A DNA stretch of 64,000 nucleotides from Ferruginibacter sp. HRS2-29. GTDB taxonomy: Bacteria > Bacteroidota > Bacteroidia > Chitinophagales > Chitinophagaceae. Where the stretch lies: positions 92,867 through 156,866 of the forward strand of contig NZ_RJUB01000015.1 of NCBI RefSeq assembly GCF_024343615.1, read 5' to 3'. Positions 10,172 through 17,251 of the stretch are shown here, piece by piece. A program made the position numbers and the translations under genes. Under the pieces are notes generated by a model. The model made no database searches. It saw only the letters and a program-made list of their open reading frames with translations, and was not told the origin of the DNA. Numbering within the stretch: position 1 is the first letter of the stretch; the number at the start of each line of letters is the position of its first letter.

Positions 10172-10540
10172 TCAGGCCATATCTGGCGGAGGAGTAGCTA
10201 CATCGAGTGCAGGAAATGATAACTGCGGGAGCATGTATTCAGAGAAACTATGTTTCCTGATCTCTACAAAACGATCGCGTTGAATGAAAACGGAAGGCTG
10301 AAGGTAATTGTAGTCAACTGATTTTACTACATGAAAATCCTGACCATTATCGGAATCTTCGTCTTCCGGTGTCGGATCATAATTACCCAATAAAACCTGG
10401 TCGACATATTCGGAAACGCTGTTGATGTCATCGATCTGGCGGCCGGTGATATCGTATTGATCATCTTCTGCAACCTGTGGCAGGAACATCGAAGTGTTCA
10501 TGTGACACAGCAGTAATATGAATGCAAAAAATTTCTTCAT
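10172..10540 (-). CDS. Small exported acidic protein upstream of metal-efflux operon
   Basis: A 122-aa protein I cannot assign to a named family. It begins with a short hydrophobic signal (MKKFFAFILLLCHMNTSMF). An acidic middle follows (EDDQYDITG, TPEDEDSDNGQDF), then a tail ending in a proline run, ATPPPDMA. It has no Cys/His cluster that would suggest metal binding beyond the acidic residues. It is the first gene before the outer-membrane factor (124-bp gap), so it may be the leading gene of the metal-efflux operon. I have an uncertain memory of similar PPP-ending proteins beside such operons in other Bacteroidota. A near-consensus -7 element (TATCTTCG) lies just upstream. Confidence 0.7.
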   Translation of the reverse strand: MKKFFAFILLLCHMNTSMFLPQVAEDDQYDITGRQIDDINSVSEYVDQVLLGNYDPTPEDEDSDNGQDFHVVKSVDYNYLQPSVFIQRDRFVEIRKHSFSEYMLPQLSFPALDVATPPPDMA

Positions 10541-10620
10541 GAAGTTGCGAAGATATAAAAATCAGCCGGGGGCAAAGTATGGTAACTTATTTTTAACAGA
10601 ACATTGTTGCAACAATAATA

Positions 10621-11040
10621 TCAATGGTGAATAAACCAGCCGAGCGCCAGTTCGTAACCTTTGAGGCCCAGGCCGCTTATAACGCCTGCACTTTTGCCTG
10701 ACACATGTGATATCTTTCGGAAATCTTCACGGCTGAAAATGTTTGAGATATGTACTTCAACCACTTTGGTAGTGATTGCTGCAATCGCATCACCAAGTGC
10801 TACTGAAGTGTGTGTGTAGCCACCGGGATTTAGAATAATGCCATCGTAATCGAATCCGAGCTTTTGTATTTCATTGATGAGTTCACCTTCGACATTGCTT
10901 TGAAAATAGCTGAATTCTACCTGGGGGTAATGATCAATCAGATCCTGCAGAAAATCTTCGAAAGTTTCTTTTCCATAAACTTCAGGCTCGCGTTTACCAA
11001 GGAGATTGAGGTTGGGGCCGTTGATGATAGCAATTTTCAT
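10621..11040 (-). CDS. aroQ: 3-dehydroquinate dehydratase, type II
   Basis: The 139-aa cytoplasmic enzyme removes water from 3-dehydroquinate in the shikimate pathway. The family signatures are all present: the N-terminal INGPNLNLLGKREPEVYG with the lid Arg, the NPGGYTHTSVALGDAI substrate loop, and HISNIFSREDFR with the catalytic His near residue 96-100. Length is normal for the dodecameric type II enzyme. It stands alone, with a word array and the carA terminator upstream. No other aromatic-pathway gene is in view. Confidence 0.96.
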   Translation of the reverse strand: MKIAIINGPNLNLLGKREPEVYGKETFEDFLQDLIDHYPQVEFSYFQSNVEGELINEIQKLGFDYDGIILNPGGYTHTSVALGDAIAAITTKVVEVHISNIFSREDFRKISHVSGKSAGVISGLGLKGYELALGWFIHH

Positions 11041-11203
11041 GACACGAATTTATACGAATTACACGAATTACACGAATTGGTTTCTTAAGCAAAAAGGCTT
11101 GTAAGAAGACAGATCATTTTAAAATCAGATTCTTTATGATAAAATAAAAATCCCGCCAACGGCGGGATTCATTCGTGTAATTCGATAAAATTCGTGTAAT
11201 CAA
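11041..11203. repeat. GAATTACAC word array flanking a terminator
   Basis: Nonamer words (GAATTACAC twice in tandem, 11042-11079) face inverted copies (ATTCGTGTAATTCG, 11171-11201). The two arms enclose the carA terminator at 11149-11169. They could pair into an outer hairpin around it. Confidence 0.75.
11149..11169 (-). terminator. Terminator behind carA
   Basis: A 9-bp stem, AATCCCGCC/GGCGGGATT with a 3-nt loop, is followed on the minus strand by a T-rich run (TTTTATTTTATC). It lies 35 bp downstream of the carA stop. Confidence 0.8.
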
Positions 11204-12289
11204 CTATTTCATCATCCCTACAAAGTCATCAAACAGGTATCTGCTATCGTGTGGTCCTGGTGTAGCTTCAGGATGATATTGCACGGAGAATGCTTTTTTG
11301 CCTTTGACCCTGATACCTTCGATGCTGTTGTCATTGAGGTTCATGTGGGTGATCTCTATATTTTCTTTTGTCTTTACTGTTTCCGGATTTACACCAAAAC
11401 CGTGGTTCTGGGTGGTGATCTCGCTTTTGCCGGTAATGATATTTTTTACCGGGTGGTTTAATCCGCGGTGTCCGTGGTGCATCTTGAAAGTATCGATATC
11501 ATTGGCGAGTGCCAGCAACTGGTGCCCGAGGCAGATGCCGAAAAGTGGTTTGTCGGCTGCCAGTATTTGTTTCACAGTTTTGATCGCGTAATCCATCGGT
11601 GCCGGATCACCGGGACCATTGCTGATGAAATAACCATGTGGCTCAAATTTTTCCAGTTCTTCAAACGGCGTTTTTGCATTAAAGACTTTTACAAAAACTC
11701 CCCTTTCCGTCAGGCAATTCAGAATATTCTTTTTGATCCCAAAATCAAGCACCGCAACACGCAGGTCACTGTTTTCATCGCCTAAAGTATATGTCTCGGT
11801 GGTACTTACCACTGAAGCCAACTCCAGTCCATCCATAGAAGGAACGGCTTTCAATTGTGCCTTCAGTTTTTCAATATCTTTCTCATCTGAAGAAATGATG
11901 CAGTTCATCGCACCTTTTGTACGCACATGTGCTACCAATGCACGTGTATCCACGCCATCGATCGCTACGAGGTTCTCATCTTCAAAATATTGCTGTAATG
12001 ACCTGTCAGCCAGGAAACGGCTGAATTTTTCTTCCAGGTTCCTGCCGATGACAGCTTTCACTTTCACGCTTCCGCTTTCCACATCCGCTTCTTTTACGCC
12101 ATAGTTCCCGGTATGCACGCTGTTCATGATCAATACCTGGCCATAATAACTAGGGTCTGTGAATACTTCCTGGTACCCCGTCATACCGGTATTAAAACAA
12201 AGTTCACCTGTTGCGGTCCCTTTTTTTCCGAAGGCATTACCATGGATGATGGTACCGTCTTCGAGGATCAAAATCGCTGTTTCGTTCAT
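11204..12289 (-). CDS. carA: Carbamoyl-phosphate synthase small subunit
   Basis: The 361-aa glutaminase subunit hydrolyses glutamine and channels ammonia to CarB for pyrimidine and arginine synthesis. The N-terminal CPSase small domain starts MNETAILILEDGTIIHG and contains NTGMTGYQEVFTDPSY. The class I glutamine amidotransferase domain has GICLGHQ (nucleophile Cys) and QYHPEATPGP (His-Glu). I place the start at ATG 12289. A longer in-frame reading to 12631 would run back through two hairpins and the rplQ end and gives low-complexity Lys/Leu sequence. carB is not in the window. Confidence 0.95.
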   Translation of the reverse strand: MNETAILILEDGTIIHGNAFGKKGTATGELCFNTGMTGYQEVFTDPSYYGQVLIMNSVHTGNYGVKEADVESGSVKVKAVIGRNLEEKFSRFLADRSLQQYFEDENLVAIDGVDTRALVAHVRTKGAMNCIISSDEKDIEKLKAQLKAVPSMDGLELASVVSTTETYTLGDENSDLRVAVLDFGIKKNILNCLTERGVFVKVFNAKTPFEELEKFEPHGYFISNGPGDPAPMDYAIKTVKQILAADKPLFGICLGHQLLALANDIDTFKMHHGHRGLNHPVKNIITGKSEITTQNHGFGVNPETVKTKENIEITHMNLNDNSIEGIRVKGKKAFSVQYHPEATPGPHDSRYLFDDFVGMMK

Positions 12290-12351
12290 AGTTATATCAG
12301 TTGTGCCGTTATATTCTGCAAATAAAAAACATTGTTGTGAATTCTCGGTTA

Positions 12352-12385
12352 AAACCCCGGAGGTTTTGCAAAACCTCCGGGGTTT
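12352..12385 (-). terminator. Perfect palindrome between rplQ and carA
   Basis: A 34-bp perfect palindrome (arms AAACCCCGGAGGTTTT/AAAACCTCCGGGGTTT) lies 63 bp before the carA start. On the minus strand it is followed by TTTT. It probably backs up the rplQ terminator or acts as a carA leader structure. Confidence 0.6.
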
Positions 12386-12400
12386 ATTAGCATTTTGCCT

Positions 12401-12430
12401 AAAAAAAGCCCCGATATAAATATCAGGGCT
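12401..12430 (-). terminator. Terminator of the infA-rplQ cluster
   Basis: The minus strand reads AGCCCTGATAT, a short loop, then ATCGGGGCT (one G-U pair), followed by seven T. This is a textbook intrinsic terminator 25 bp after the rplQ stop. Confidence 0.85.
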
Positions 12431-12455
12431 GGTATAAAATTTCAAAGAATCATGC

Positions 12456-12992
12456 TTATGCTTCTTTTGTTTCTTCAGTAGTTTCTGCAGCATCTGGAAC
12501 AGGAGTTTCAGTTGTTGCTTCAGCAGCAACTTCTTCAGTTTTCTTTTTTGCACCGCCAGAAGAACGACGGGTTTTCTTAGCAGGTTCAGCAGCAGTTGCA
12601 ACTGATTTGCCATAGATTTCGTTGAAGTCAACCAGTTCTATCATTGCCAATTCAGCGTTATCACCGGTACGTGCGCCTAATTTGATGATACGAGTGTAAC
12701 CACCCGGGCGGCTTGCTACTTTTGGAGCGATCACTGTGAAAAGTTCTTTTACAGCCTGCTTGTCATTCAGGTAGCTGAAAACTATCCTGTGATTGTGCAT
12801 GATAACTTCTTTGGTATCGGTAGCCTTTGTCTTGGTGATCAATGGCTCGATGTAAGTACGCAAAGCTTTCGCTTTAGCCAGGGTTGTAGTGATCCTTTTG
12901 TAAGTGATCAGCTGGCAACCAAGGTTCATCAAAAGGGCCTTCCTGTGGGAAGCGGTCCTGCTTAAATTGTTGTTTTTGTTTCCGTGACGCAT
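12456..12992 (-). CDS. rplQ: 50S ribosomal protein L17
   Basis: L17 sits by the exit tunnel of the large subunit. The core (residues 1-115) begins [21 protein letters not shown] and ends near the IELVDFN motif. The protein is 178 aa, about 50 longer than E. coli L17. The extra tail from about residue 128 is Lys/Ala- then Glu/Thr-rich (KKTRRSSGG, then [10 protein letters not shown]) and looks disordered; such tails are common in Bacteroidota. It is the last gene of the alpha cluster, 108 bp after rpoA. Confidence 0.96.
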   Translation of the reverse strand: MRHGNKNNNLSRTASHRKALLMNLGCQLITYKRITTTLAKAKALRTYIEPLITKTKATDTKEVIMHNHRIVFSYLNDKQAVKELFTVIAPKVASRPGGYTRIIKLGARTGDNAELAMIELVDFNEIYGKSVATAAEPAKKTRRSSGGAKKKTEEVAAEATTETPVPDAAETTEETKEA

Positions 12993-13068
12993 GACGTTGT
13001 TTTTTTAGTTCATCTGTACCGTGTCAGGATTTACAGACTACTTATGAGTGTTTAATTACTTAAATGAA

Positions 13069-13094
13069 ATTGCTTCGTTCCCCGCAATGACGGG
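13069..13094 (-). repeat. GTCATTGCG-type interspersed palindrome, copy 1
   Basis: On the minus strand this reads CCCGTCATTGCGGGG followed by AACGAAGCAAT. A second copy with three mismatches over 22 bp lies at 61963-61999. The sequence matches a widespread bacterial interspersed repeat that I recall as GTCATTGCGAGGAACGAAGC. It sits in the rpoA-rplQ spacer. Confidence 0.65.
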
Positions 13095-13100
13095 AAAGCA

Positions 13101-14099
13101 TTAATTATCGTCGTCGATCTTCAGTTTGCTCAAATCCATGCCGAAGCTCAGACCGCGTTCCTGCAATACTGAATCGATTTCGCTCAGAGATTTCTGGCCG
13201 AAGTTCCTGAACTTCATCAGGTCTTCCTGTTCGTATTGTACCAGTTCGCTCAAAGAGTTGATCTTAGCAGCTTTCAGACAGTTGAAGGCACGTACTGAAA
13301 GATCGAGGTCTTCCAATGGGGTCTTCAGCATTTTGCGCAGTTGCAAAGTCTGTTCGTCTACCAGGTCTTCTTTTTTATCTTCTTTGGTATCGAAAGTGAT
13401 GTTTTCATCCGTGATGATCATCAAATGCTGAATAAGGATACGGCTGGCTTGCTTTACCGCTTCTTCAGGATGGATGGTACCGTCGGTAACCACATCGATG
13501 ATCAGTTTTTCGAAATCCGTGCGCTGTTCAACCCTGGTATTTTCTATCAGGTACTTTACGTTCTTGATAGGGGTGTAAATAGCATCTACCGGAATATATC
13601 CGAAGTGAGCATTCTTTTCTTTGTGTTCTTCAGCAGGCACATAACCACGACCTCGACCTATAGTGATCTCGATGTCAAGTTTTGCGCTGTTATCCAAAGT
13701 ACAGATAAGCAGTTCTGGGTTCATCACTTCAAATGCCGGGGAAACTTCTCCGATCATTCCTGCAGTGAACTCAGTTTTGTTTTTGATAGACAAAGTAACC
13801 TTCTCCGTATTCACTTCGTGGTCAACCTTGGCTTTAAAACGAACCTGTTTAAGGTTAAGAATGATTTCCGTAACGTCTTCCGTAACACCTTTGATGGTTG
13901 CGAATTCGTGGTCGGCGCCGGCTATATTGATCCCAATGATAGCATACCCTTCCAGTGAATTCAACAATACCCTGCGCAGTGCGTTACCGATCGTTACACC
14001 ATATCCTGGTTCTAACGGACGGAATTCAAACTGAGCTTCAAAGTCTGTTGCTTTCTGAAGAACGATCTTATCTGGTTTAACAAAATTGAAAATACCCAT
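13101..14099 (-). CDS. rpoA: DNA-directed RNA polymerase subunit alpha
   Basis: The 332-aa alpha subunit dimerises to scaffold beta and beta-prime and contacts upstream promoter DNA and activators. The N-terminal domain (about 1-235) includes TIGNALRRVLLNSLEGYA. A linker leads to the C-terminal domain (about 255-320), with LDLSVRAFNCLKAAKI, LMKFRNFGQKSLSEI and the helix-hairpin-helix signature. Length and order are canonical. It lies between rpsD and rplQ, with spacers of roughly 110 bp on either side that are longer than in most alpha operons. Confidence 0.97.
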   Translation of the reverse strand: MGIFNFVKPDKIVLQKATDFEAQFEFRPLEPGYGVTIGNALRRVLLNSLEGYAIIGINIAGADHEFATIKGVTEDVTEIILNLKQVRFKAKVDHEVNTEKVTLSIKNKTEFTAGMIGEVSPAFEVMNPELLICTLDNSAKLDIEITIGRGRGYVPAEEHKEKNAHFGYIPVDAIYTPIKNVKYLIENTRVEQRTDFEKLIIDVVTDGTIHPEEAVKQASRILIQHLMIITDENITFDTKEDKKEDLVDEQTLQLRKMLKTPLEDLDLSVRAFNCLKAAKINSLSELVQYEQEDLMKFRNFGQKSLSEIDSVLQERGLSFGMDLSKLKIDDDN

Positions 14100-14133
14100 T
14101 TGTATTTTTGTTGTTTAATTTAAAATTTGGTTC

Positions 14134-14212
14134 AATCTATGATCTGTGATGTATGATCTATGATCTTTCAGACCTCCTTAGATCATAGATCTAAGATCAT
14201 TGATCAAAGATT
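14134..14212. repeat. ATGATCT word hairpin between rpsD and rpoA
   Basis: Tandem words (CTATGATCTGTGATGTATGATC) from 14137 face inverted copies (GATCATAGATCTAAGATCATTG) from 14181, around a short loop (TTCAGACCTCCTTA). The array abuts the rpsD stop codon at 14211. Confidence 0.7.
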
Positions 14213-14816
14213 ACTTGGAGTACAATTCCACAATCAGCTGTTCCTTGATATTTTCCGGAACGCTTTCCCTTTCAGGATAAGTGATGAAAGTACCTTTCAG
14301 TTCTGCTTCGTTCCATTCTACCCAGTTGAATTTAGGGTTTTTACCGCGAAGGTTTCCTGTGATAGCAGTATTTGCAGCAGTCTTGTTTTTCAGGCCGATA
14401 ACGTCACCTGGTTTGCAGCTGTAAGATGGTATGTTCACAATCTCACCATTAACGGTAATATGTTTGTGACTAACCAGCTGACGTGCACCCTGGCGGCTAA
14501 TAGAGATCCCAAGCCTGTATACGGTATTGTCCAGACGAGCTTCCAGCAATTTGATCAGGTTTTCACCTGTTACACCTTTACGGCGGCTGGCTTCGTCAAA
14601 TGTTTTACGGAATTGTTTTTCCAGCAAACCATACGTGTATTTCGCTTTTTGTTTTTCTGACAACTGTAAAGCGTATTCACCTAAAGTTTTACGTTTGCGG
14701 TTTGCACCATGCATTCCCGGAGGATTGCTGTTCTTGGTTAACCACTTGCCATTTCCTGTGATAGGTTCTCCAAACCTGCGGGAGATCTTTGTTTTGGGGC
14801 CTGTATAACGTGCCAT
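14211..14816 (-). CDS. rpsD: 30S ribosomal protein S4
   Basis: S4 is a primary 16S rRNA binder that nucleates small-subunit assembly and often represses its own operon. The 201-aa protein begins MARYTGPKTKISRRFGEPI and contains the S4 RNA-binding domain at about residues 92-155 (RLDNTVYRLGIS, ARQLVSHKHITVNGE). The N-terminal region has none of the four zinc-binding Cys found in C+ forms, so this is the zinc-free version. It is codirectional with rpsK (155-bp gap) and rpoA. Confidence 0.97.
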   Translation of the reverse strand: MARYTGPKTKISRRFGEPITGNGKWLTKNSNPPGMHGANRKRKTLGEYALQLSEKQKAKYTYGLLEKQFRKTFDEASRRKGVTGENLIKLLEARLDNTVYRLGISISRQGARQLVSHKHITVNGEIVNIPSYSCKPGDVIGLKNKTAANTAITGNLRGKNPKFNWVEWNEAELKGTFITYPERESVPENIKEQLIVELYSK

Positions 14817-14971
14817 AATATTAAAGTGATTTTTTAGTGTCGATGCATCATTATAAAAATCTTAAAATGAATGGTGCACCCGTTAATAAATATGTTGATG
14901 GTTGAAGGTTGATAGTTGAAAGTTGTTGCGGTTTGAAACGCATTGAACTTTGAACATTGAACCCTGAACTT

Positions 14972-15382
14972 TTAAACTCGCCTTTTCTTCGGAGGACGGC
15001 AACCGTTGTGTGGCATTGGAGTAACGTCTTTGATAGTTGCTACTTCGATACCGTTTTGTGACAAAGAACGGATAGCACCTTCACGGCCGCTTCCTGGTCC
15101 TTTTACAAAAACGTCTACCCTTTTCAGACCAGCATCCAACGCTACTTTAGCGCAATCTGCTGCAGCCATCTGAGCGGCATAAGGAGTATTTTTCTTACTT
15201 CCTTTGAAACCCATTTTACCAGCGCTTGACCAGGAGATAACCTGACCTTGCTTGTTGGTAAGACTGATGATAATGTTGTTGAAACTTGCTACGATGTGAG
15301 CGTCACCATGAGCTTCCACCTTTACGATCCTTTTCTTTGCAGCTGCTTTTCCGCCTTGTTTGCCGCCTTGTGCTTTTGCCAT
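14972..15382 (-). CDS. rpsK: 30S ribosomal protein S11
   Basis: The 136-aa S11 protein forms part of the platform near the E-site codon. Its family motifs are intact: [40 protein letters not shown] and [17 protein letters not shown] at the C-terminus. The first 20 residues are a Lys/Ala/Gly-rich extension. Order rpsM-rpsK-rpsD-rpoA is conserved. Spacers on both sides carry word repeats, which lengthens this cluster compared with typical alpha operons. Confidence 0.97.
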   Translation of the reverse strand: MAKAQGGKQGGKAAAKKRIVKVEAHGDAHIVASFNNIIISLTNKQGQVISWSSAGKMGFKGSKKNTPYAAQMAAADCAKVALDAGLKRVDVFVKGPGSGREGAIRSLSQNGIEVATIKDVTPMPHNGCRPPKKRRV

Positions 15383-15500
15383 AATTGTACTTATAGGTAA
15401 TCAGTTAAAAAATTATCCCGAAATAACCGGGACCGGACCAACCCTCCTGCTGACTTAAACTATCCGGCGTTGGGTCCAAAAAAACAAGTCATATATTAAA

Positions 15501-15580
15501 TGACGAATTACGAATGACGAATTTCAGGCAATATTTAAACGCCACGAACATTCGTAATTCGTAATTGTCAATTAGTAATT
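15501..15580. repeat. GAATTAC/GACGAAT word hairpin between rpsM and rpsK
   Basis: Left arm TGACGAATTACGAATGACGA (15501-15520) and right arm TTCGTAATTCGTAATT (15550-15566, continuing to 15580) are imperfect inverted repeats around a loop of about 25 nt. The right arm abuts the rpsM stop. Confidence 0.7.
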
Positions 15581-15959
15581 ATTTCTTAGCTACCTTCTTC
15601 TTGCCGGCAACTGTCTTACGTTTACCTTTCCTGGTACGGCTGTTGGTACGTGTACGTTGTCCGCGAACAGGCAAACCTTTACGGTGACGAAGGCCACGGT
15701 AGCATGCGATATCGAGCAAACGTTTGATGTTCATCTGTGTTTCACTACGCAAAGCACCTTCCGTCTTGAACTCAGTGTTGATCACGTTACGGATAGCCGT
15801 TTGTTCGTCATCATTCCACTGGTTTACTTTCTTATTAATATCGATACCTGCTTTTTCCAGGATGTACTTAGCAGTAGAGCGACCGATACCATAAATATAG
15901 GTAAGACCGATTTCGCCTCTCTTGTTCTTTGGTAAATCTATACCGGCAATACGAGCCAT
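15579..15959 (-). CDS. rpsM: 30S ribosomal protein S13
   Basis: The 126-aa S13 protein lies in the 30S head and contacts the P-site tRNA and the 50S subunit (bridge B1). The start [17 protein letters not shown] at 15959 is the family consensus; the in-frame ATG at 16031 would add an unrelated 24 residues from the spacer. The helix-two-turn-helix motif ([13 protein letters not shown]) and the basic tail [18 protein letters not shown] are present. It is preceded by rpmJ. Confidence 0.97.
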   Translation of the reverse strand: MARIAGIDLPKNKRGEIGLTYIYGIGRSTAKYILEKAGIDINKKVNQWNDDEQTAIRNVINTEFKTEGALRSETQMNIKRLLDIACYRGLRHRKGLPVRGQRTRTNSRTRKGKRKTVAGKKKVAKK

Positions 15960-16020
15960 AGTTATTATTTGATTTGTTATTGTTGATTTTAGATTGCATC
16001 TGCAAGACAAACGACCTTCA

Positions 16021-16050
16021 AGATCATACATCTTACATCATACATCATAG
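16021..16050. repeat. CATACAT word run
   Basis: Heptamer-type words (ATCATACATCTTACATCATACATC) occupy the spacer just before rpmJ's stop. This is a single arm with no inverted partner nearby. The same words recur at 44140-44263. Confidence 0.55.
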
Positions 16051-16051
16051 A

Positions 16052-16168
16052 TTATCCTTGTTTTTGCTTAAAACGAGGATTCTTTTTGTTGATCACATAC
16101 AGACGGCCTTTTCTTCTCACGATCTTACAGTCTGCGCTGCGTTTTTTAATTGAAGCTCTAACCTTCAT
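16052..16168 (-). CDS. rpmJ: 50S ribosomal protein L36
   Basis: A 38-aa protein read from ATG at 16168 ([20 protein letters not shown]) to TAA at 16052, ending NPRFKQKQG. It keeps only one of the four zinc ligands of classic L36 (C-x2-C, C, H), so it is the zinc-independent C- form usual in Bacteroidota. Position between infA and rpsM is the conserved alpha-cluster place. Confidence 0.95.
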   Translation of the reverse strand: MKVRASIKKRSADCKIVRRKGRLYVINKKNPRFKQKQG

Positions 16169-16198
16169 CTTAATTGAGTTTTTACTTATTACTTAATA

Positions 16199-16236
16199 CT
16201 ATATATTACACGAATTCTTACGAATTACACGAATGA
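16199..16236. repeat. GAATTACAC word run between infA and rpmJ
   Basis: ATTACACGAATTCTTACGAATTACACGAAT-type nonamers fill the infA-rpmJ gap and abut the infA stop. These are the same words as at 11042-11079 and 31100-31172. Confidence 0.6.
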
Positions 16237-16455
16237 TTATTTATACCTGAAAATGATACGGCCTCTTGTAAGATCGTAAGGGCTCATTTCCACTCCCACT
16301 TTATCCCCGGGTAAGATACGGATGTAATGCATCCTCATTTTCCCGGAAATGGTAGCCAGTATTTCGTGGCCATTTTCCAGCTTTACCTTGAACATAGCAT
16401 TGCTCAACGCTTCTACTATTGTTCCATCTTGCTTAATAAGTGCCTGTTTAGCCAT
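16237..16455 (-). CDS. infA: Translation initiation factor IF-1
   Basis: The 72-aa OB-fold factor binds the 30S A site during initiation. The sequence [20 protein letters not shown], with [18 protein letters not shown] and the C-terminal IIFRYK, is the family consensus at normal length. In many Bacteroidota infA follows secY and map. Here the upstream neighbour is an unrelated exported protein 261 bp away, and a good promoter element lies 14 bp before the start. infA therefore heads this transcription unit. Confidence 0.97.
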   Translation of the reverse strand: MAKQALIKQDGTIVEALSNAMFKVKLENGHEILATISGKMRMHYIRILPGDKVGVEMSPYDLTRGRIIFRYK

Positions 16456-16468
16456 AAATTTCGGAGCG

Positions 16469-16476
16469 CAAAGATA
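16469..16476 (-). promoter_or_regulatory. Promoter -7 element for the infA cluster
   Basis: TATCTTTG on the minus strand fits the Bacteroidota sigma-ABfr -7 consensus TAnnTTTG. A TTTTTTG stretch about 23 bp upstream could be the -33 element. The implied leader before infA is only a few nucleotides. Confidence 0.7.
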
Positions 16477-16615
16477 AGAGGAATTATTTAATTATTAAAC
16501 AAAAAATACAGATAAACCCAAATTAATGGCGATTATCTATGTTTCGTGCTGTAATTAATTGTAATTCAATGCTCTTTTTTTGCAGCCGGTGGCAAAAGTA
16601 GGCAAAAAAATGCAA

Positions 16616-16690
16616 GGTTCAAAACGTTCAAGAGGTTCAAGAGGCTCAAAAAATTAAATGTATCCGTTGGAATACAACCTTTTGAGCCTA
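16616..16690. repeat. GTTCAAGAG nonamer hairpin
   Basis: GGTTCAAAACGTTCAAGAGG (16617-16636) and further TTCAAGAGG/CTCAAAA words are followed by a 28-nt loop (AATTAAATGTATCCGTTGGA and on). The closing arm is TTTTGAGCC; GGCTCAAAA at 16643-16651 pairs with 16680-16688. The loop resembles those at 25992-26020 and 21002-21026 (reverse). Confidence 0.75.
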
Positions 16691-16715
16691 TTAAACAGTT
16701 AAGATATTTGAAAAT

Positions 16716-17237
16716 TTATTGTTTTACCAAGGTAAAATCTACTGGTAATGTTATTCCTGGAATACCCGGAGCAGCAACAAATCCTTCCCCATTTCCATCG
16801 ATATGACAAACCAACTGAGCAGGTGTACCTGATACATATTGTAAAGTAAATGGCTGTGTCTGCTTTTTAGGGCTATCCACCATATTGCCCTTAAGATTAT
16901 TTGGATCTGGCGAGGGCCAGTTGACCCAAACCAGTAAAGACCCTTTTTTGGTTTGCCCAAGTAGAGGGAAGGCAGCCAGGTGATCTTCAATCACTACACC
17001 ATTCTGGGTATATTTATGAGACCCCATGAGCACATCTTCGGTCATTTTCAGCCCATTGGAATAATAATGAACTTTCTTAAACATGAAAATGATTTCTTGC
17101 GTAGAGTTTGTAAATTTCCAGGTACCTACAAATTTGTCCAGTTCAGGGCGGTAAATATCCGCCCCTACAGCAGGAGGTTGGCATAAAGTCGTTAAACTCG
17201 TTAGGAATAATACTGATATAATTAATAATTTTTTCAT
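16716..17237 (-). CDS. Exported DUF6705-like hypothetical protein
   Basis: The 173-aa protein starts MKKLLIISVLFLTSLTTLC with a signal peptide (start at 17237; an in-frame ATG at 17261 overlaps the upstream gene). The mature part opens with LDKFVGTWKFTNSTQEI, a lipocalin-like/DUF6705-style opening seen in small exported Bacteroidota proteins of unknown role. I recognise the style rather than a proven family. It follows the JAMM-like lipoprotein gene by 14 bp, so both are likely co-transcribed and may work together at the cell surface. Confidence 0.65.
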   Translation of the reverse strand: MKKLLIISVLFLTSLTTLCQPPAVGADIYRPELDKFVGTWKFTNSTQEIIFMFKKVHYYSNGLKMTEDVLMGSHKYTQNGVVIEDHLAAFPLLGQTKKGSLLVWVNWPSPDPNNLKGNMVDSPKKQTQPFTLQYVSGTPAQLVCHIDGNGEGFVAAPGIPGITLPVDFTLVKQ

Positions 17238-17251
17238 GATAACTAATTTGT

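Noticed and set aside
12290..12631. N-terminal extension of carA by 114 residues
   Set aside because: The extra sequence is low-complexity Lys/Leu from the antisense of the rplQ tail and crosses two terminators; MNETAIL at 12289 is the family start.
14817..14971. Possible word hairpin between rpsK and rpsD
   Set aside because: GGTTGAAGGTTGATAGTTG and TTGAACTTTGAACATTG words are present but not complementary, so no hairpin can be claimed.
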